64,000 nucleotides of DNA from Natrialba sp. SSL1 (GCF_001861355.1 NZ_MASN01000034.1:1-64000), one strand, 5' to 3'; counted from the stretch's first letter, positions 45,500 to 53,703 are shown. Notes: a model not told the origin generated them from the letters alone. Numbers and translations: made by a program.

Positions 45500-46446
45500 G
45501 CGACACCATACTGGTCTTTGAGTGCCATAAATTCTGATTCACTCGGAAGGACGACAGGGGATTCCTCTGAGACATCGAACTCGCCCTGAAGTGGCCGATA
45601 CATCGCACTAATTTCGGACTCCAAGTCGTACCATTGCGCAGTCTCGGTGAGCGTTTCCCGATCGATGTCCTCCTTCTCGATCAGGAGCATTGCATAGCTG
45701 ACGCGACGGGACCCGCTATCGAGGACGAGCGTGTGGCACACCACCTCGGCAGGAGAGAGTGCTTCATCAGGGGCATACCAGAACGCGGGTTCGCCTGCGA
45801 GGAAGAACTGCAGGCCGTACTTCTCAAATCGAGCGAGCCCGGTCAGCCGCCAGTCAGGGGCTGTCTGTAATGCGTCCGTATCCTCGGCTGTCTGTACACG
45901 GACGAGGGCTCGCTTCGGATCGCACCACTCAACCGTCGCACTCGGGGCGAGTTCCCGGACTCGCGATCGGTGCTCGTGTGTCACGACGGCACGAGCGAAC
46001 GCCAGTAGTGGTGAGAGATCCTCACTCAAGGCGTACTCGGGGCCGGACGGTGACAGCATTGCTCGATGTTTGAGCGGTGACAACGCATTATGGACGCCTT
46101 GTCGGCTCATCCCGAGTCGTTCTGCGATATTGGTGACGCGACGCGGTTCGTCGAGATACCAGCACACCCGAAGTGTGGCTGGCGAGAGAAGGTCACCCCA
46201 GTCAACGTGGCCGAGTCCCGACCGTAGCGTCCGATACGCTTCAGTGACCGAGTGATCTGCGAGATGGACTCGCCGCTGGTTTTTACGACCCCGAGTCTCC
46301 ATGAGGAGCCCTGCTGCGAGCAACTCATCGAGTACGTCGTAGAGATGGGCCTGTGAATATCCGGTTTCCATCGCGAGTACCTCTGGAGTCGCCTCCCGGC
46401 CGGTGCTAAGTACGTCAATGACAGCGAGTCCGGCCTTCGTAATCAT
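45496..46446 (-). CDS. Winged-helix protein of an HTH-nucleotidyltransferase module (copy 2)
   Basis: 316 residues. First HTH about 14-55 (EVLAMETGYSQAHLYDVLDE), second about 100-130 (NIAERLGMSRQGVHNALSPL), then the conserved domain FEKYGLQFFLAGEPAFWYAP and SPAEVVCHTLVLDSGSRRVS, matching the protein at 18447 in every segment. TATA box TATAAATA at 46472-46479. Probably the antitoxin/repressor of the pair. Confidence 0.75.
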   Translation of the reverse strand: MITKAGLAVIDVLSTGREATPEVLAMETGYSQAHLYDVLDELLAAGLLMETRGRKNQRRVHLADHSVTEAYRTLRSGLGHVDWGDLLSPATLRVCWYLDEPRRVTNIAERLGMSRQGVHNALSPLKHRAMLSPSGPEYALSEDLSPLLAFARAVVTHEHRSRVRELAPSATVEWCDPKRALVRVQTAEDTDALQTAPDWRLTGLARFEKYGLQFFLAGEPAFWYAPDEALSPAEVVCHTLVLDSGSRRVSYAMLLIEKEDIDRETLTETAQWYDLESEISAMYRPLQGEFDVSEESPVVLPSESEFMALKDQYGVA

Positions 46447-46471
46447 CTATGTATTCCCTAGAGCTAAATCG

Positions 46472-46479
46472 TATAAATA
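46472..46479 (-). promoter_or_regulatory. TATA box of HTH-nucleotidyltransferase module 2
   Basis: TATTTATA on the minus strand, about 30 bases upstream of ATG 46446. Confidence 0.55.
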
Positions 46480-46499
46480 TGTTTCTGGATTCTACTTGA

Positions 46500-47081
46500 C
46501 TATCTGGTTTCGACAGCGAGCTCTCCGAATGCGTTCTTCAGGGATCCGCGGAACTGCCACGTGGCTCGTTCGAAGGCTTCCTCAGTCGGTCCGTCCCATC
46601 GAGGAAAGCCGTTGTGAGCGCTTACTTTGACGGTCCACTCGGCGGGTTCGTCGAATGGATTCTGTGTCGGCAGTTCCACGACGTAGAGGTACTCCTCGTC
46701 ACCGTGAATGCCGTCCGCTGGATTTTCGACGCCGTGACCGAGGAGAAACAGCGGCTGATCCAGATGCTCCATGTTGGACGGATCCAACAGATCCTCCGGT
46801 TGGTCAGCATCGATACTTCGATCACGGCCTTCATCCACGTACAGATCCATCGTTCGGAGCTTCCCGAGAAACACGAAGACGGCTGCTGTGTACGATGGTC
46901 CTCGCTCCGCTCGCGTTTCATCGAGGAGCTGTTTCAACTGGACTAAATCTCGAAGGACACTCGAAGGATATCCGTCGGAGTGTCGGTAGACTTGCGCGAT
47001 CCGGTCATAGGCGTTCGGCTCATCTGTTTTGGAATTCGGTTCGACTCGTTGAACGAATCGGAGTTGACTCCGTGTCGACAT
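46500..47081 (-). CDS. Haloarchaeal plasmid protein of unknown function
   Basis: 193 residues from ATG 47081. N-terminal helices (RIAQVYRHSDGYPSSVLRDL; LKQLLDETRAERGP), a middle FLLGHGVENPADGIHGDEEY, then beta-rich YLYVVELPTQNPF and WTVKVSAHNGFPRW. The last part resembles a small barrel. No enzyme motif. Its leader stem-loop is identical in sequence to that of the gene at 48498. Confidence 0.6.
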   Translation of the reverse strand: MSTRSQLRFVQRVEPNSKTDEPNAYDRIAQVYRHSDGYPSSVLRDLVQLKQLLDETRAERGPSYTAAVFVFLGKLRTMDLYVDEGRDRSIDADQPEDLLDPSNMEHLDQPLFLLGHGVENPADGIHGDEEYLYVVELPTQNPFDEPAEWTVKVSAHNGFPRWDGPTEEAFERATWQFRGSLKNAFGELAVETR

Positions 47082-47101
47082 CAATACTCTCCGGCACGTG
47101 T

Positions 47102-47124
47102 GCGCCGGCACCCATCGCCGGCGC
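47102..47124 (-). promoter_or_regulatory. Leader stem-loop of the gene at 47081
   Basis: Perfect 8-bp stem GCGCCGGC/GCCGGCGC with loop GATGGGT. The 23 bases are repeated exactly at 48554-48576. 20 nt before the ATG. Confidence 0.7.
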
Positions 47125-47164
47125 AACAACAACGACCACGTAATCGCCGAGAAATCGAATTCCT

Positions 47165-47560
47165 CTACGCCAGATGCGACACCTCGTCCGGCTCGTCGAC
47201 GTCGTCGAACTCACCACGTTCGACCGGCTCCCACTCATCACCCGGCTCCGGACTCCACCAGTCGACCTCGTAGGCACCCGGTGCGCCGAGAATCTTCACT
47301 CGCGCCGACCCATCTGGCAGATCGTGACGGAGCTTCTTGTCGACGTGGAGGTTCCAGGTCGTGTCCGTGTCGAAGCACGCGATCACGGCATCTTCGTACC
47401 CACGATCTTCTATGGGTTCCTGGAATTCGACCCGCGTGTTGCAGTTCTTGCAAAACACCCCTTCGAAGAGAATGTTGGTGAATACCTCGTGCCCGCAAAC
47501 GGGACACCAGAGGAACTCGAACAGTGCCTCACTGTGTCGGTCGAGTACTTCGAGACTCAT
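47165..47560 (-). CDS. Zinc-ribbon protein (DUF7567-like)
   Basis: 131 residues from ATG 47560. A clear zinc ribbon: LWCPVCGHEVF then GVFCKNCNTRVEF (C-x2-C and C-x2-C, residues about 18-45). A beta-rich remainder with an acidic tail. No known activity. Probably a nucleic-acid or protein-binding accessory factor of the plasmid. Confidence 0.7.
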   Translation of the reverse strand: MSLEVLDRHSEALFEFLWCPVCGHEVFTNILFEGVFCKNCNTRVEFQEPIEDRGYEDAVIACFDTDTTWNLHVDKKLRHDLPDGSARVKILGAPGAYEVDWWSPEPGDEWEPVERGEFDDVDEPDEVSHLA

Positions 47561-47579
47561 TGGTGGACTGACCCGGCTT

Positions 47580-47606
47580 GATCGGGTCAATTTCTCTTGC
47601 CCGATC
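47580..47606 (-). promoter_or_regulatory. Leader stem-loop of the zinc-ribbon gene
   Basis: Stem GATCGGG/CCCGATC (7 bp), loop CAAGAGAAATTGA, the least G-rich loop of the set. TTTTTT upstream. 19 nt before ATG 47560. Confidence 0.6.
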
Positions 47607-47638
47607 GAAAAAACAACTCCAAGCGCGTGTTCGTACAG

Positions 47639-48004
47639 TCAGCGCTCGGCCCCGTACACGATTCGTGAGGGGGCTTCGTATCCGCAGTTCCGACACTCGT
47701 ACCAGCGCTGGACTTTTGCGCCGTCAGCCGCTTTCCCACCGATAACGATAGCCTCGTTCAGACACTCCGGGCAGCTTAGCTCGGGCGCTGGCCTGTCCCG
47801 AAGCGCATCCCGGAACGTGGTCGCCTCCTTCGTCTCGTACCCTCTCGACCAGACCGGGTAGCCATCAACGAGGATCACTCCACGCCATTTGTAGCGGTAG
47901 GAGTCAGGGGCTCGATGCAGGATAGCTCGAGCGCCGGTTTCGGTGTTCCGATACCTAAGCGCCGGCGTACGGCTCTCGCGCCGCCAGTTGGAGATTCGGG
48001 GCAT
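47639..48004 (-). CDS. Zinc-ribbon protein (DUF7568-like)
   Basis: 121 residues. Basic N-terminus (ISNWRRESRTPALRYRN), a beta-rich middle (RYKWRGVILVDGYPVWSRGY) and a zinc ribbon LSCPECLNEAIV...WYECRNCGYEAP. It starts two bases after the stop of the upstream gene, so it is translated from the same message with no leader stem-loop of its own. Function unknown. Confidence 0.7.
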   Translation of the reverse strand: MPRISNWRRESRTPALRYRNTETGARAILHRAPDSYRYKWRGVILVDGYPVWSRGYETKEATTFRDALRDRPAPELSCPECLNEAIVIGGKAADGAKVQRWYECRNCGYEAPSRIVYGAER

Positions 48005-48006
48005 TG

Positions 48007-48498
48007 TTAGAAGTGGACGTCCGCAGGCACGATCCAGGGGTTTTCGCTTTCCTCGAGGATTCGATCCAGCTGCCCGCGATGACGGATACCGCTCGCGTGC
48101 TCGGTGTACAAGAACACCATCGGCCCATCGTATGCGCCCACTTGGTGGAACGCATGCCGAGCGAGATCTTCGTCGCGCATGATTTCCTCGTTAGAGAACT
48201 CGTCGAGTGCCTCCCTCACCCGTTCGAGATTGCGCTCGAATTCCTCCTTCGTTGCTTCCCAGCCCCGATCGAGTAACTCCTCCCCATCGTCGGAGTCGAC
48301 GGGGACTGCAGTCGGGAGATCGCCCCACCGCGCCTTACCAGCGACGGACGTATCCTCTTCTTCGAACGTGACGTAATAGTCGAACACGGCGCAGGAGTGC
48401 GCGTCTGTACCAACCAGACGGTCGAACACTGTCTTTCCTGCAGCCAATGCTTCGTCCTTTGTCGATGCCTCTACGAGGGCGTATATCACCATGTGCAT
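48007..48498 (-). CDS. Haloarchaeal plasmid protein of unknown function
   Basis: 163 residues from ATG 48498. Opens as an alpha/beta ferredoxin-like strand-helix (MHMVIYALVEASTKDEALAA), then YVTFEEEDTSVAG and a charged helix (EFERNLERVREALDEFSNEE). The ORF is open further upstream, but that part crosses the leader stem-loop and has no haloarchaeal composition. Pairs with the downstream zinc-ribbon gene. Confidence 0.6.
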   Translation of the reverse strand: MHMVIYALVEASTKDEALAAGKTVFDRLVGTDAHSCAVFDYYVTFEEEDTSVAGKARWGDLPTAVPVDSDDGEELLDRGWEATKEEFERNLERVREALDEFSNEEIMRDEDLARHAFHQVGAYDGPMVFLYTEHASGIRHRGQLDRILEESENPWIVPADVHF

Positions 48499-48553
48499 CT
48501 TGATCACTTTGAGACGCCGACGATCCGGGGTTGCTCGCTGCTGCTCAGTTGAT

Positions 48554-48576
48554 GCGCCGGCACCCATCGCCGGCGC
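48554..48576 (-). promoter_or_regulatory. Leader stem-loop of the gene at 48498
   Basis: Same 23 bases as at 47102-47124 (8-bp stem, loop GATGGGT). A seven-base T-run lies just upstream. 55 nt before the ATG. Confidence 0.7.
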
Positions 48577-48620
48577 TCGAAAAAAACCTGCTCTGGCGTG
48601 GATTCTCAGGGCTCGTCTGC

Positions 48621-49028
48621 TCATTTGACAGTGATGGTCAGGTCTCCGGATTCGTAGTTCGCTTCGAAGTCGACGGTGAACGCGTCTGAGTCGTAGGCGG
48701 CGTGGTAGGCCCGGTGAAGTTCAAGCGAACCGGTCGCTTTGAAGTGGAAAAACGCGGCGGCAGTGTAGGGCTTGCTCTGAGTTTCGATCTGCGTCTCGAC
48801 CGAGGCTGGGAGTGCGATTTGGGGCGTGTCGGTGTCGATACTCGACGCGAATCCTTTCGCTTCGTCGACGGTTGCTCGTGAATGCGCTGGTGTCTCCCCG
48901 GTTAACACGTTTACCGGCGTCTCCGTGTCGTCAGTGAACAGGACATCTTCGAAGGTTCGCGTCCCGAGGATCGCGTCGGGATCCAACTCGCAATCGTGGA
49001 ATGGATCGTCGGCTGGTTCTTCGGTCAT
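48621..49028 (-). CDS. Small acidic haloarchaeal protein of unknown function
   Basis: 135 residues, acidic throughout. Sections such as IALPASVETQIETQSKPYTA and AFTVDFEANYESGDLTITVK suggest beta structure at the C-terminus. No motif recognised. The stop lies about 120 bases before the next start, leaving room for the next leader. Confidence 0.6.
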   Translation of the reverse strand: MTEEPADDPFHDCELDPDAILGTRTFEDVLFTDDTETPVNVLTGETPAHSRATVDEAKGFASSIDTDTPQIALPASVETQIETQSKPYTAAAFFHFKATGSLELHRAYHAAYDSDAFTVDFEANYESGDLTITVK

Positions 49029-49043
49029 CGAATCATGAGCCTA

Positions 49044-49068
49044 CGGGGGCTCAGTCCTTTTGCCCCCG
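49044..49068 (-). promoter_or_regulatory. Leader stem-loop of the gene at 49028
   Basis: Stem CGGGGGC/GCCCCCG (7 bp, with the strand polarity of G and C opposite to most others), loop AAAAGGACTGA, TTTTTT upstream. 15 nt before the ATG. Confidence 0.65.
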
Positions 49069-49099
49069 AAAAAACAGCCACTGCCTCGAAGCAGATCGC

Positions 49100-49762
49100 C
49101 TACGAGTGTCCGACACTCGCACTTTCGAACGGCGATTCGCCGGTCGGGATGAGCAATTCCTGTCGATCGCTGACCCACTCGGCCAGCTTCCGCTTGAGAT
49201 ATTGCCTCGCCGTCGACGGTGTGAAGACGTCCTTGTCGATCATGTCGCCGACGACGTCCTTGAGCGCCTGGAACTGGCCCTGTAGATGGCCGTCGCCAAC
49301 CGGCTCACCGTCGTACCAGCGCACGGTAGCGAGCGCGTCGTTCCCGACTGTCTCGTCTTGTTCGATTGTCTCCGAGTCATACTGCAGACCGAACCATAGC
49401 GTCCGATACGCGGCTATCTCGAACGTCGTCGACACCACGTAGAACGCCTCGTGATGCAGGTAGTCAAGATGATCGGCGACGATCTCGTCGAGGGAGAGTC
49501 CCGTAGCTCGAGGTTTCGGCTCGATGACGGTCGATGGTCGGCCCTCGTCAGCCAGGTAACCGTCGACGGCATCTGCCTCGAGGCCATCGGCCAGCTCTGC
49601 GAGGAGTTGTTTCGCCCACTTGGAGTCGGTGTCCTTGCCACCGAACGGCGATTCAGCCGAGATTCGGTGCTTCAATTTGAGGTTCGCTGCACCCCAATGA
49701 CTGTAGTGGAGCGTGTACTGTCCGTCGGTTCGTTCGTACGCAACGAGTGCGCGATGTCCCAT
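49100..49762 (-). CDS. DUF6735-like haloarchaeal protein
   Basis: 220 residues. Begins MGHRALVAYERTDGQYTLHY and HWGAANLKLKHRI, a pattern I associate with the haloarchaeal family DUF6735. The middle has EAFYVVSTTFEIAAYRTLWF and the C-terminus KRKLAEWVSDRQEL. Function unknown. An SD-like GAGGTGA lies about 9 bases before the ATG. Confidence 0.7.
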   Translation of the reverse strand: MGHRALVAYERTDGQYTLHYSHWGAANLKLKHRISAESPFGGKDTDSKWAKQLLAELADGLEADAVDGYLADEGRPSTVIEPKPRATGLSLDEIVADHLDYLHHEAFYVVSTTFEIAAYRTLWFGLQYDSETIEQDETVGNDALATVRWYDGEPVGDGHLQGQFQALKDVVGDMIDKDVFTPSTARQYLKRKLAEWVSDRQELLIPTGESPFESASVGHS

Positions 49763-49769
49763 GATTCAA

Positions 49770-50210
49770 TCACCTCACGAGGCGATGCTTGTGCTGTGTC
49801 ACCCCGCACCCCTCCTGGGGGAGAACAACGCTACACGTCGATCGACTCGATGGAACTGAGATCCGGCGGAGGACTTCGCCATCGCGGATGACGTACCGCT
49901 TTGCGAGGACTGGGAACCGACATTTCGTGAACCCAGCTGTCTGGATGTCGAGTTCTTCGTTAGGCTCGAGATAGCCGGCGAGTGTTTGGAGGAACTCGTG
50001 CGTCACAAGACCACCTTTGTAGTCGGGAAGGCCGTCTTCACGGGCTTTGTAGACCTCGAGGGCGTCGTATCCCCAGATGATGAACTCTCCTTCTTCGTCC
50101 ACTTCCCAATTCAGGGTCCCGAAGCAATGTGCTTCGCAGAGCTGGCGGACTGCCTGTGCATTCGTTACGATCGCACCGGTCGATGTCGTCGCTGCTTGGA
50201 GCGTTGCCAT
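49770..50210 (-). CDS. Haloarchaeal plasmid protein of unknown function, possible C-terminal frameshift
   Basis: 146 residues. Recognisable segments are VTNAQAVRQLCEAHCFGTLN, FIIWGYDALEVYKARED and GGLVTHEFLQTLAGYLEP. The last 30 residues run through the leader stem-loop of the next gene (49802-49820) and are Ser/Cys/Arg-rich, unlike the rest. In the neighbouring frame the protein would end with LSSIESIDV at a TAG (49831-49833), just before the leader, which looks more natural. A one-base indel near 49850-49880 is therefore suspected. Confidence 0.6.
   Translation of the reverse strand: MATLQAATTSTGAIVTNAQAVRQLCEAHCFGTLNWEVDEEGEFIIWGYDALEVYKAREDGLPDYKGGLVTHEFLQTLAGYLEPNEELDIQTAGFTKCRFPVLAKRYVIRDGEVLRRISVPSSRSTCSVVLPQEGCGVTQHKHRLVR
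49802..49820 (-). promoter_or_regulatory. Leader stem-loop of the DUF6735-like gene
   Basis: Stem CCCC/GGGG, loop AGGAGGGGTGC. GTTGTT replaces the usual T-run. 39 nt before ATG 49762. Confidence 0.5.
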
Positions 50211-50236
50211 TGTTTGTACTCGAGGGCGTTCTCCTG

Positions 50237-50255
50237 CCCCTCACCCATTCGGGGG
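50237..50255 (-). promoter_or_regulatory. Leader stem-loop of the gene at 50210
   Basis: Stem CCCC/GGGG, loop GAATGGGTGA, preceded by GTTTGTT. 26 nt before the ATG. Confidence 0.55.
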
Positions 50256-50318
50256 TAACAAACTCCCTCCGAGGCGGATCAAGACGAACCGCTACTCAAG
50301 GGTCGTATAGTCTGGATT

Positions 50319-50498
50319 TTATCTAGACCTGACATCCTCTGCGGCAGCTGGTCGAGTGAGGCGCCTCACCTGCTCCAAGAGCGTCATCGCTGCGTCGATC
50401 CGGTCTCGATCGGCGGGATTTAATTGATCGATGTCGATACTGGTGAGATTGCTGAGCGCGCGGTGGATTCGGTAACTGGGTGTGTCTCGCGGGTCCAT
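50319..50498 (-). CDS. Very small helical protein of unknown function
   Basis: 59 residues from ATG 50498: YRIHRALSNLTSIDIDQLNP and RDRIDAAMTLLEQVRRLTRP predict two helices, with a basic end. Its hairpin leader and position behind IR-7 support it as a gene. No function recognised. Confidence 0.55.
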   Translation of the reverse strand: MDPRDTPSYRIHRALSNLTSIDIDQLNPADRDRIDAAMTLLEQVRRLTRPAAAEDVRSR

Positions 50499-50509
50499 GT
50501 GTGCGTCTC

Positions 50510-50524
50510 CGCCGATTATCGGCG
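50510..50524 (-). promoter_or_regulatory. Leader hairpin of the gene at 50498
   Basis: CGCCGA/TCGGCG with a 3-base loop; a larger GCG...CGC pairing encloses GGAGA on the 3' side. It departs from the common loop. GTTTGT upstream; 11 nt before the ATG. Confidence 0.4.
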
Positions 50525-50585
50525 CGGACAAACGCCGACGGACTGAGAGCAGGTATCTCCGGGGTGGTTCTGAATTGGTCTTTAG

Positions 50586-50627
50586 TTAACCAACAATTCC
50601 AGAGATTCGCCCCCGAGTGTTGGTTAA
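50586..50627. repeat. Inverted repeat IR-7
   Basis: Arms 50586-50595 and 50618-50627, spacer 22. Upstream of the gene at 50498 and 14 bases beyond the stop of the gene at 51532. Confidence 0.8.
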
Positions 50628-50641
50628 GATCACTATCTCGC

Positions 50642-51532
50642 CTACCGATCTCCTTCAGGCTCGGGTCCGTATCGGGGCGTTCCGCACACGTGGCACTCCC
50701 ACATCGGCTGGCCAGTCCACTCCACATCGGGGACGGCCTCGAATCGTTGGAACCGATGCTCGGTCTTCCGGTGGCACTCTCGACACTCGAAGTGATCTCT
50801 GTTCGGGTTCTCACGTTGCGGGCTCTCGGTACTGCTATCCTCGACGGAGCGCTGGAGCGCAATCGCTGGCACCAGCCAGATGTCGTCTGCATCTTCTAGG
50901 AGGGCCGCAAGACGATCCTCGTCGTGAATTACTCTCCCGGTTTCCTCGTAGAGGAACGTTGCATGCTCGCCGTCACGACGCGACTCTGTCTTGCATCCCC
51001 ACGTTGTCCGTTCACGAGCAGTCTCGAGCAATTGTTCACCGTGCTCTGAAGTGATCCGTGCTGCTGAGGGGAGCGAGGGCCACTGCTCGGCAAGCTGCGT
51101 TGCAGGCTCTTCGTTGAGGTCGTAGATGGGCCGGCAGTTGTCGATCGCAGGGTCGGAATCCGACTTCGCCAGGAGAGAGGCTGCAGCAGATCCCTTTGCG
51201 ACGGCGCCGTAGAACGTTCGCGACTCGACGAGAGCATGGATGACGTGGAGGAGATCACACTCCGAATCAGGGGTGTCTTGTACATCGGTGGCTGCATCAA
51301 GATGATTCGTGAGACAGAACCGGCACTTCGTCTGACCAGCGGGGATCGACGCGCCACAGGAAGTACACTCGGCCGCCATTGGCGTCGTGGCGTCTGGATA
51401 GCCTGCGTCGACTGGACCCGTTCGGTGACGTCGGGATTCTCCCTCGCCACTACTGGTGAGTTTCTCGTCGGGAATGTGCGTCGCTTCGCCAAGCGGTCGT
51501 AGTTCTTTGTAGTCAGAGTACCGTCCGGTCAT
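50642..51532 (-). CDS. Two-zinc-ribbon protein of unknown function
   Basis: 296 residues from ATG 51532. One zinc ribbon at about 56-75 (ECTSCGASIPAGQTKCRFCL), a helical middle (LLHVIHALVESRTFYGAVAK), and a second C-terminal ribbon (HFECRECHRKTEHRF, then WECHVCGTPRYG). No enzymatic motif. Possibly a nucleic-acid-binding factor. It lies between IR-7 and the TFB gene and has no leader stem-loop that I can see. Confidence 0.65.
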   Translation of the reverse strand: MTGRYSDYKELRPLGEATHIPDEKLTSSGEGESRRHRTGPVDAGYPDATTPMAAECTSCGASIPAGQTKCRFCLTNHLDAATDVQDTPDSECDLLHVIHALVESRTFYGAVAKGSAAASLLAKSDSDPAIDNCRPIYDLNEEPATQLAEQWPSLPSAARITSEHGEQLLETARERTTWGCKTESRRDGEHATFLYEETGRVIHDEDRLAALLEDADDIWLVPAIALQRSVEDSSTESPQRENPNRDHFECRECHRKTEHRFQRFEAVPDVEWTGQPMWECHVCGTPRYGPEPEGDR

Positions 51533-51628
51533 AGAGTGGTCTGGTCGCAACATGCTTCGTCTTCAGTTTTAAAGGATTGCTATCCGTCGATTCCTCCACA
51601 AACACCCAAATCAACAAAAGGAGCGTCT

Positions 51629-52555
51629 TTAGACAGATAGTTCGTCCAGTGCGTCCTGGTGGGTTCGGACGGTTACCGGTGAGACGTTCGCGACCTCTGC
51701 GACGTCCGACTGTGTGAGCAACTGGCCCTGTTCGCGCCCCGCTTTGTACAGGCAGGCAGCGGCGAATCCTGACGGGCGGACTCCCGTGGTAACTCCCGCC
51801 GATTCGGAATTTTCCGCCAACCTCCGGGCCTGCTGCCGGATCTGATCTGGGACGTCGAGTTCTGACGCGAACCGAGGAACGAACGCACTGGGCGTCACGG
51901 GCTGGGCCGGGAGGTCGAGTTCCGTGTTCAACGTCTTGTACGCGTTCGTCACGCGCGACTGCTCGACGCGCGCCGGGTCGGTGACGTCGCCGAGGGTTCG
52001 CGAGAGCCCGTTGCACCGACACGCCCCATAGACGCTCGCTGCGGCCATCGCTTCGATCGATCGCCCAGGGAGGAGATTGTCGTTCTGAGCACTGCGGAAG
52101 AGCTGGCATGCTTGGTCACGAATTGTCTCGGACAGCTCGAGTGCGCTCACGATCCGGCGGACCTCCCCCAGACCGTGCGCGAGATTGCGTTCGGCTTTGG
52201 ACTGAAACCGTCCTCGGGTCTGCTCACGGCGCATCCGGGCCACCTGCTGGCGTTTCCGTCCAGAAAGTGTATTCCCATTCGCATCGGTACCCCAACCGAT
52301 CTCGGTCGATAGGCCCCGGTCGTGCCGCGTCGTCGTGAGTGGTGCACCGGTTCGTTCACGTTCGTCCTCGTCGAATGCTCGCCATTCAGGCCCGTGGTCG
52401 ATTCGCTGCTCGTCGACGACGAGACCACACTCCTCGCAGACGGTTTCGACCGCATTGGTGGTGATCCGCCCGTTGCACTCGGGACACTGGTTTGCGCTTG
52501 AGTCAGTCTGGACATCTTCGTCGAACGTCGTCTCGTAGATCTCTCTCGTTGCCAT
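51629..52555 (-). CDS. Transcription initiation factor TFB (TFIIB)
   Basis: 308 residues. N-terminal zinc ribbon CPECNGRITTNAVETVCEEC, a B-finger-like stretch (RAFDEDERERTGAPLTTTRH), then two cyclin repeats with AAASVYGACRCNGLSRTL and FAAACLYKAGREQGQLLT and a recognition helix-like VSPVTVRTHQDALDEL. Full length for the family. Haloarchaea carry several TFBs with different promoter preferences, so an element-borne TFB may favour the element's own promoters. Confidence 0.93.
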   Translation of the reverse strand: MATREIYETTFDEDVQTDSSANQCPECNGRITTNAVETVCEECGLVVDEQRIDHGPEWRAFDEDERERTGAPLTTTRHDRGLSTEIGWGTDANGNTLSGRKRQQVARMRREQTRGRFQSKAERNLAHGLGEVRRIVSALELSETIRDQACQLFRSAQNDNLLPGRSIEAMAAASVYGACRCNGLSRTLGDVTDPARVEQSRVTNAYKTLNTELDLPAQPVTPSAFVPRFASELDVPDQIRQQARRLAENSESAGVTTGVRPSGFAAACLYKAGREQGQLLTQSDVAEVANVSPVTVRTHQDALDELSV

Positions 52556-52600
52556 GGTAACTCACGAGGGACAGTACAATGAATCGTACATCTCGGAACG

Positions 52601-52618
52601 CCCCTCACCCATCAGGGG
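52601..52618 (-). promoter_or_regulatory. Leader stem-loop of the TFB gene
   Basis: Stem CCCC/GGGG, loop TGATGGGTGA, preceded by GTTTAT. 45 nt before ATG 52555. Confidence 0.55.
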
Positions 52619-52768
52619 CAGATAAACACCCAACGGTACGAAGCCAGCGCAGTGTTCTGCTGTGGCGAAAGCCCGGCGGCTCTGTGAGCCGCCCGGAACG
52701 TGGAGGTTGGGTGGGGCGGTGGGAAGCGGGTGAACGGGCAGCAGCAAAAAGAAGGCCGCGTTAGCTGC

Positions 52769-53665
52769 CTACTCCCACCACCGACCGCGCTCTGGGAACA
52801 ACACGGTGCTCCACCCAGTCAGGGCCACTGAGACGCGCCCCTGGTACCAATTCCGCGCCGCCCCGTGAATCCGCACTCGCTCGCCTTCTTCCATCCACGG
52901 TTGATCGCTCGCGACCCAGGATGTGAACTTCGTTCGCCCGCTCTTGTCCTCGATGAGCCCGACTTGCTGAATTGCCGAAGAATCCGCATCCCACAACTGG
53001 GTTACAGTCCCTTCGATGCTCACCTCCTTTCGGTTCACGTCCTCGACTGTCCCGATCGGGATCACCTGACCCGGCGCCGTCTGGAGCTCCTCGAACACGC
53101 CGACGACTGCACTCATTATGTCTTTCCCGTTGACGACCGCCTCGGCCAGCCGCCGACTGATCGCCGCCCGCGACCAGCCATTCAGCTTCTCGGCCAATCG
53201 CATCGACTGTTCGTTCACAGCCGCCAACTGCTCCTGTTCGAGTTCTGCACGCGGATCCGGCCGATCCGGGTCCGCCATCGGATTCACGCTCGCTCTCCGC
53301 TTCTGGAACGTCATCCGCCGCTCAGCGCTCCGTTTTGCCGCGATGTCTCGCGTCCGCTTCTCTCGACCCTCCTGTGTCCCGAGTTCAGCCTGGGCACTGA
53401 TGCGCTCTAGCTCGGCCTCCCGCGCCTTGATGCGTTCTTCCTGTTCGAGGGTCTTCCCGAACATGTGATCCGGCCCTTCCTCGACGCGCGCGTCCGGATG
53501 GTTTGAATCGACCTTTGCCTGCACTTCCATCTGCACCGTCGCCTGGAACTCCGGGGTCTCGTCGACGACTTTGAAGCCGTCCTCGTCGAACTCCGCTTCG
53601 TCCGCTTTTTCGAATGCCTGTTCATCGACCGAAACTACTTCACTGGTGACGTTCTTACTCGACAT
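52769..53665 (-). CDS. RPA-like OB-fold single-stranded DNA-binding protein
   Basis: 298 residues. N-terminal acidic and coiled-coil regions (EQEERIKAREAELERISAQA), a middle helical block (AVVNGKDIMSAVVGVFEELQ) and a C-terminal OB-fold (VSIEGTVTQLWDADSSAIQQ; VGLIEDKSGRTKFTSWVASD; GERVRIHGAARNWYQGRVSV). This matches haloarchaeal RFA/RPA-type proteins. It would coat single strands in replication or conjugal transfer. A perfect 8-bp hairpin precedes it. Confidence 0.8.
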   Translation of the reverse strand: MSSKNVTSEVVSVDEQAFEKADEAEFDEDGFKVVDETPEFQATVQMEVQAKVDSNHPDARVEEGPDHMFGKTLEQEERIKAREAELERISAQAELGTQEGREKRTRDIAAKRSAERRMTFQKRRASVNPMADPDRPDPRAELEQEQLAAVNEQSMRLAEKLNGWSRAAISRRLAEAVVNGKDIMSAVVGVFEELQTAPGQVIPIGTVEDVNRKEVSIEGTVTQLWDADSSAIQQVGLIEDKSGRTKFTSWVASDQPWMEEGERVRIHGAARNWYQGRVSVALTGWSTVLFPERGRWWE

Positions 53666-53703
53666 TGGTCTTACCTGACCTGAAGGCGCTCACGCGCCCG
53701 ACA

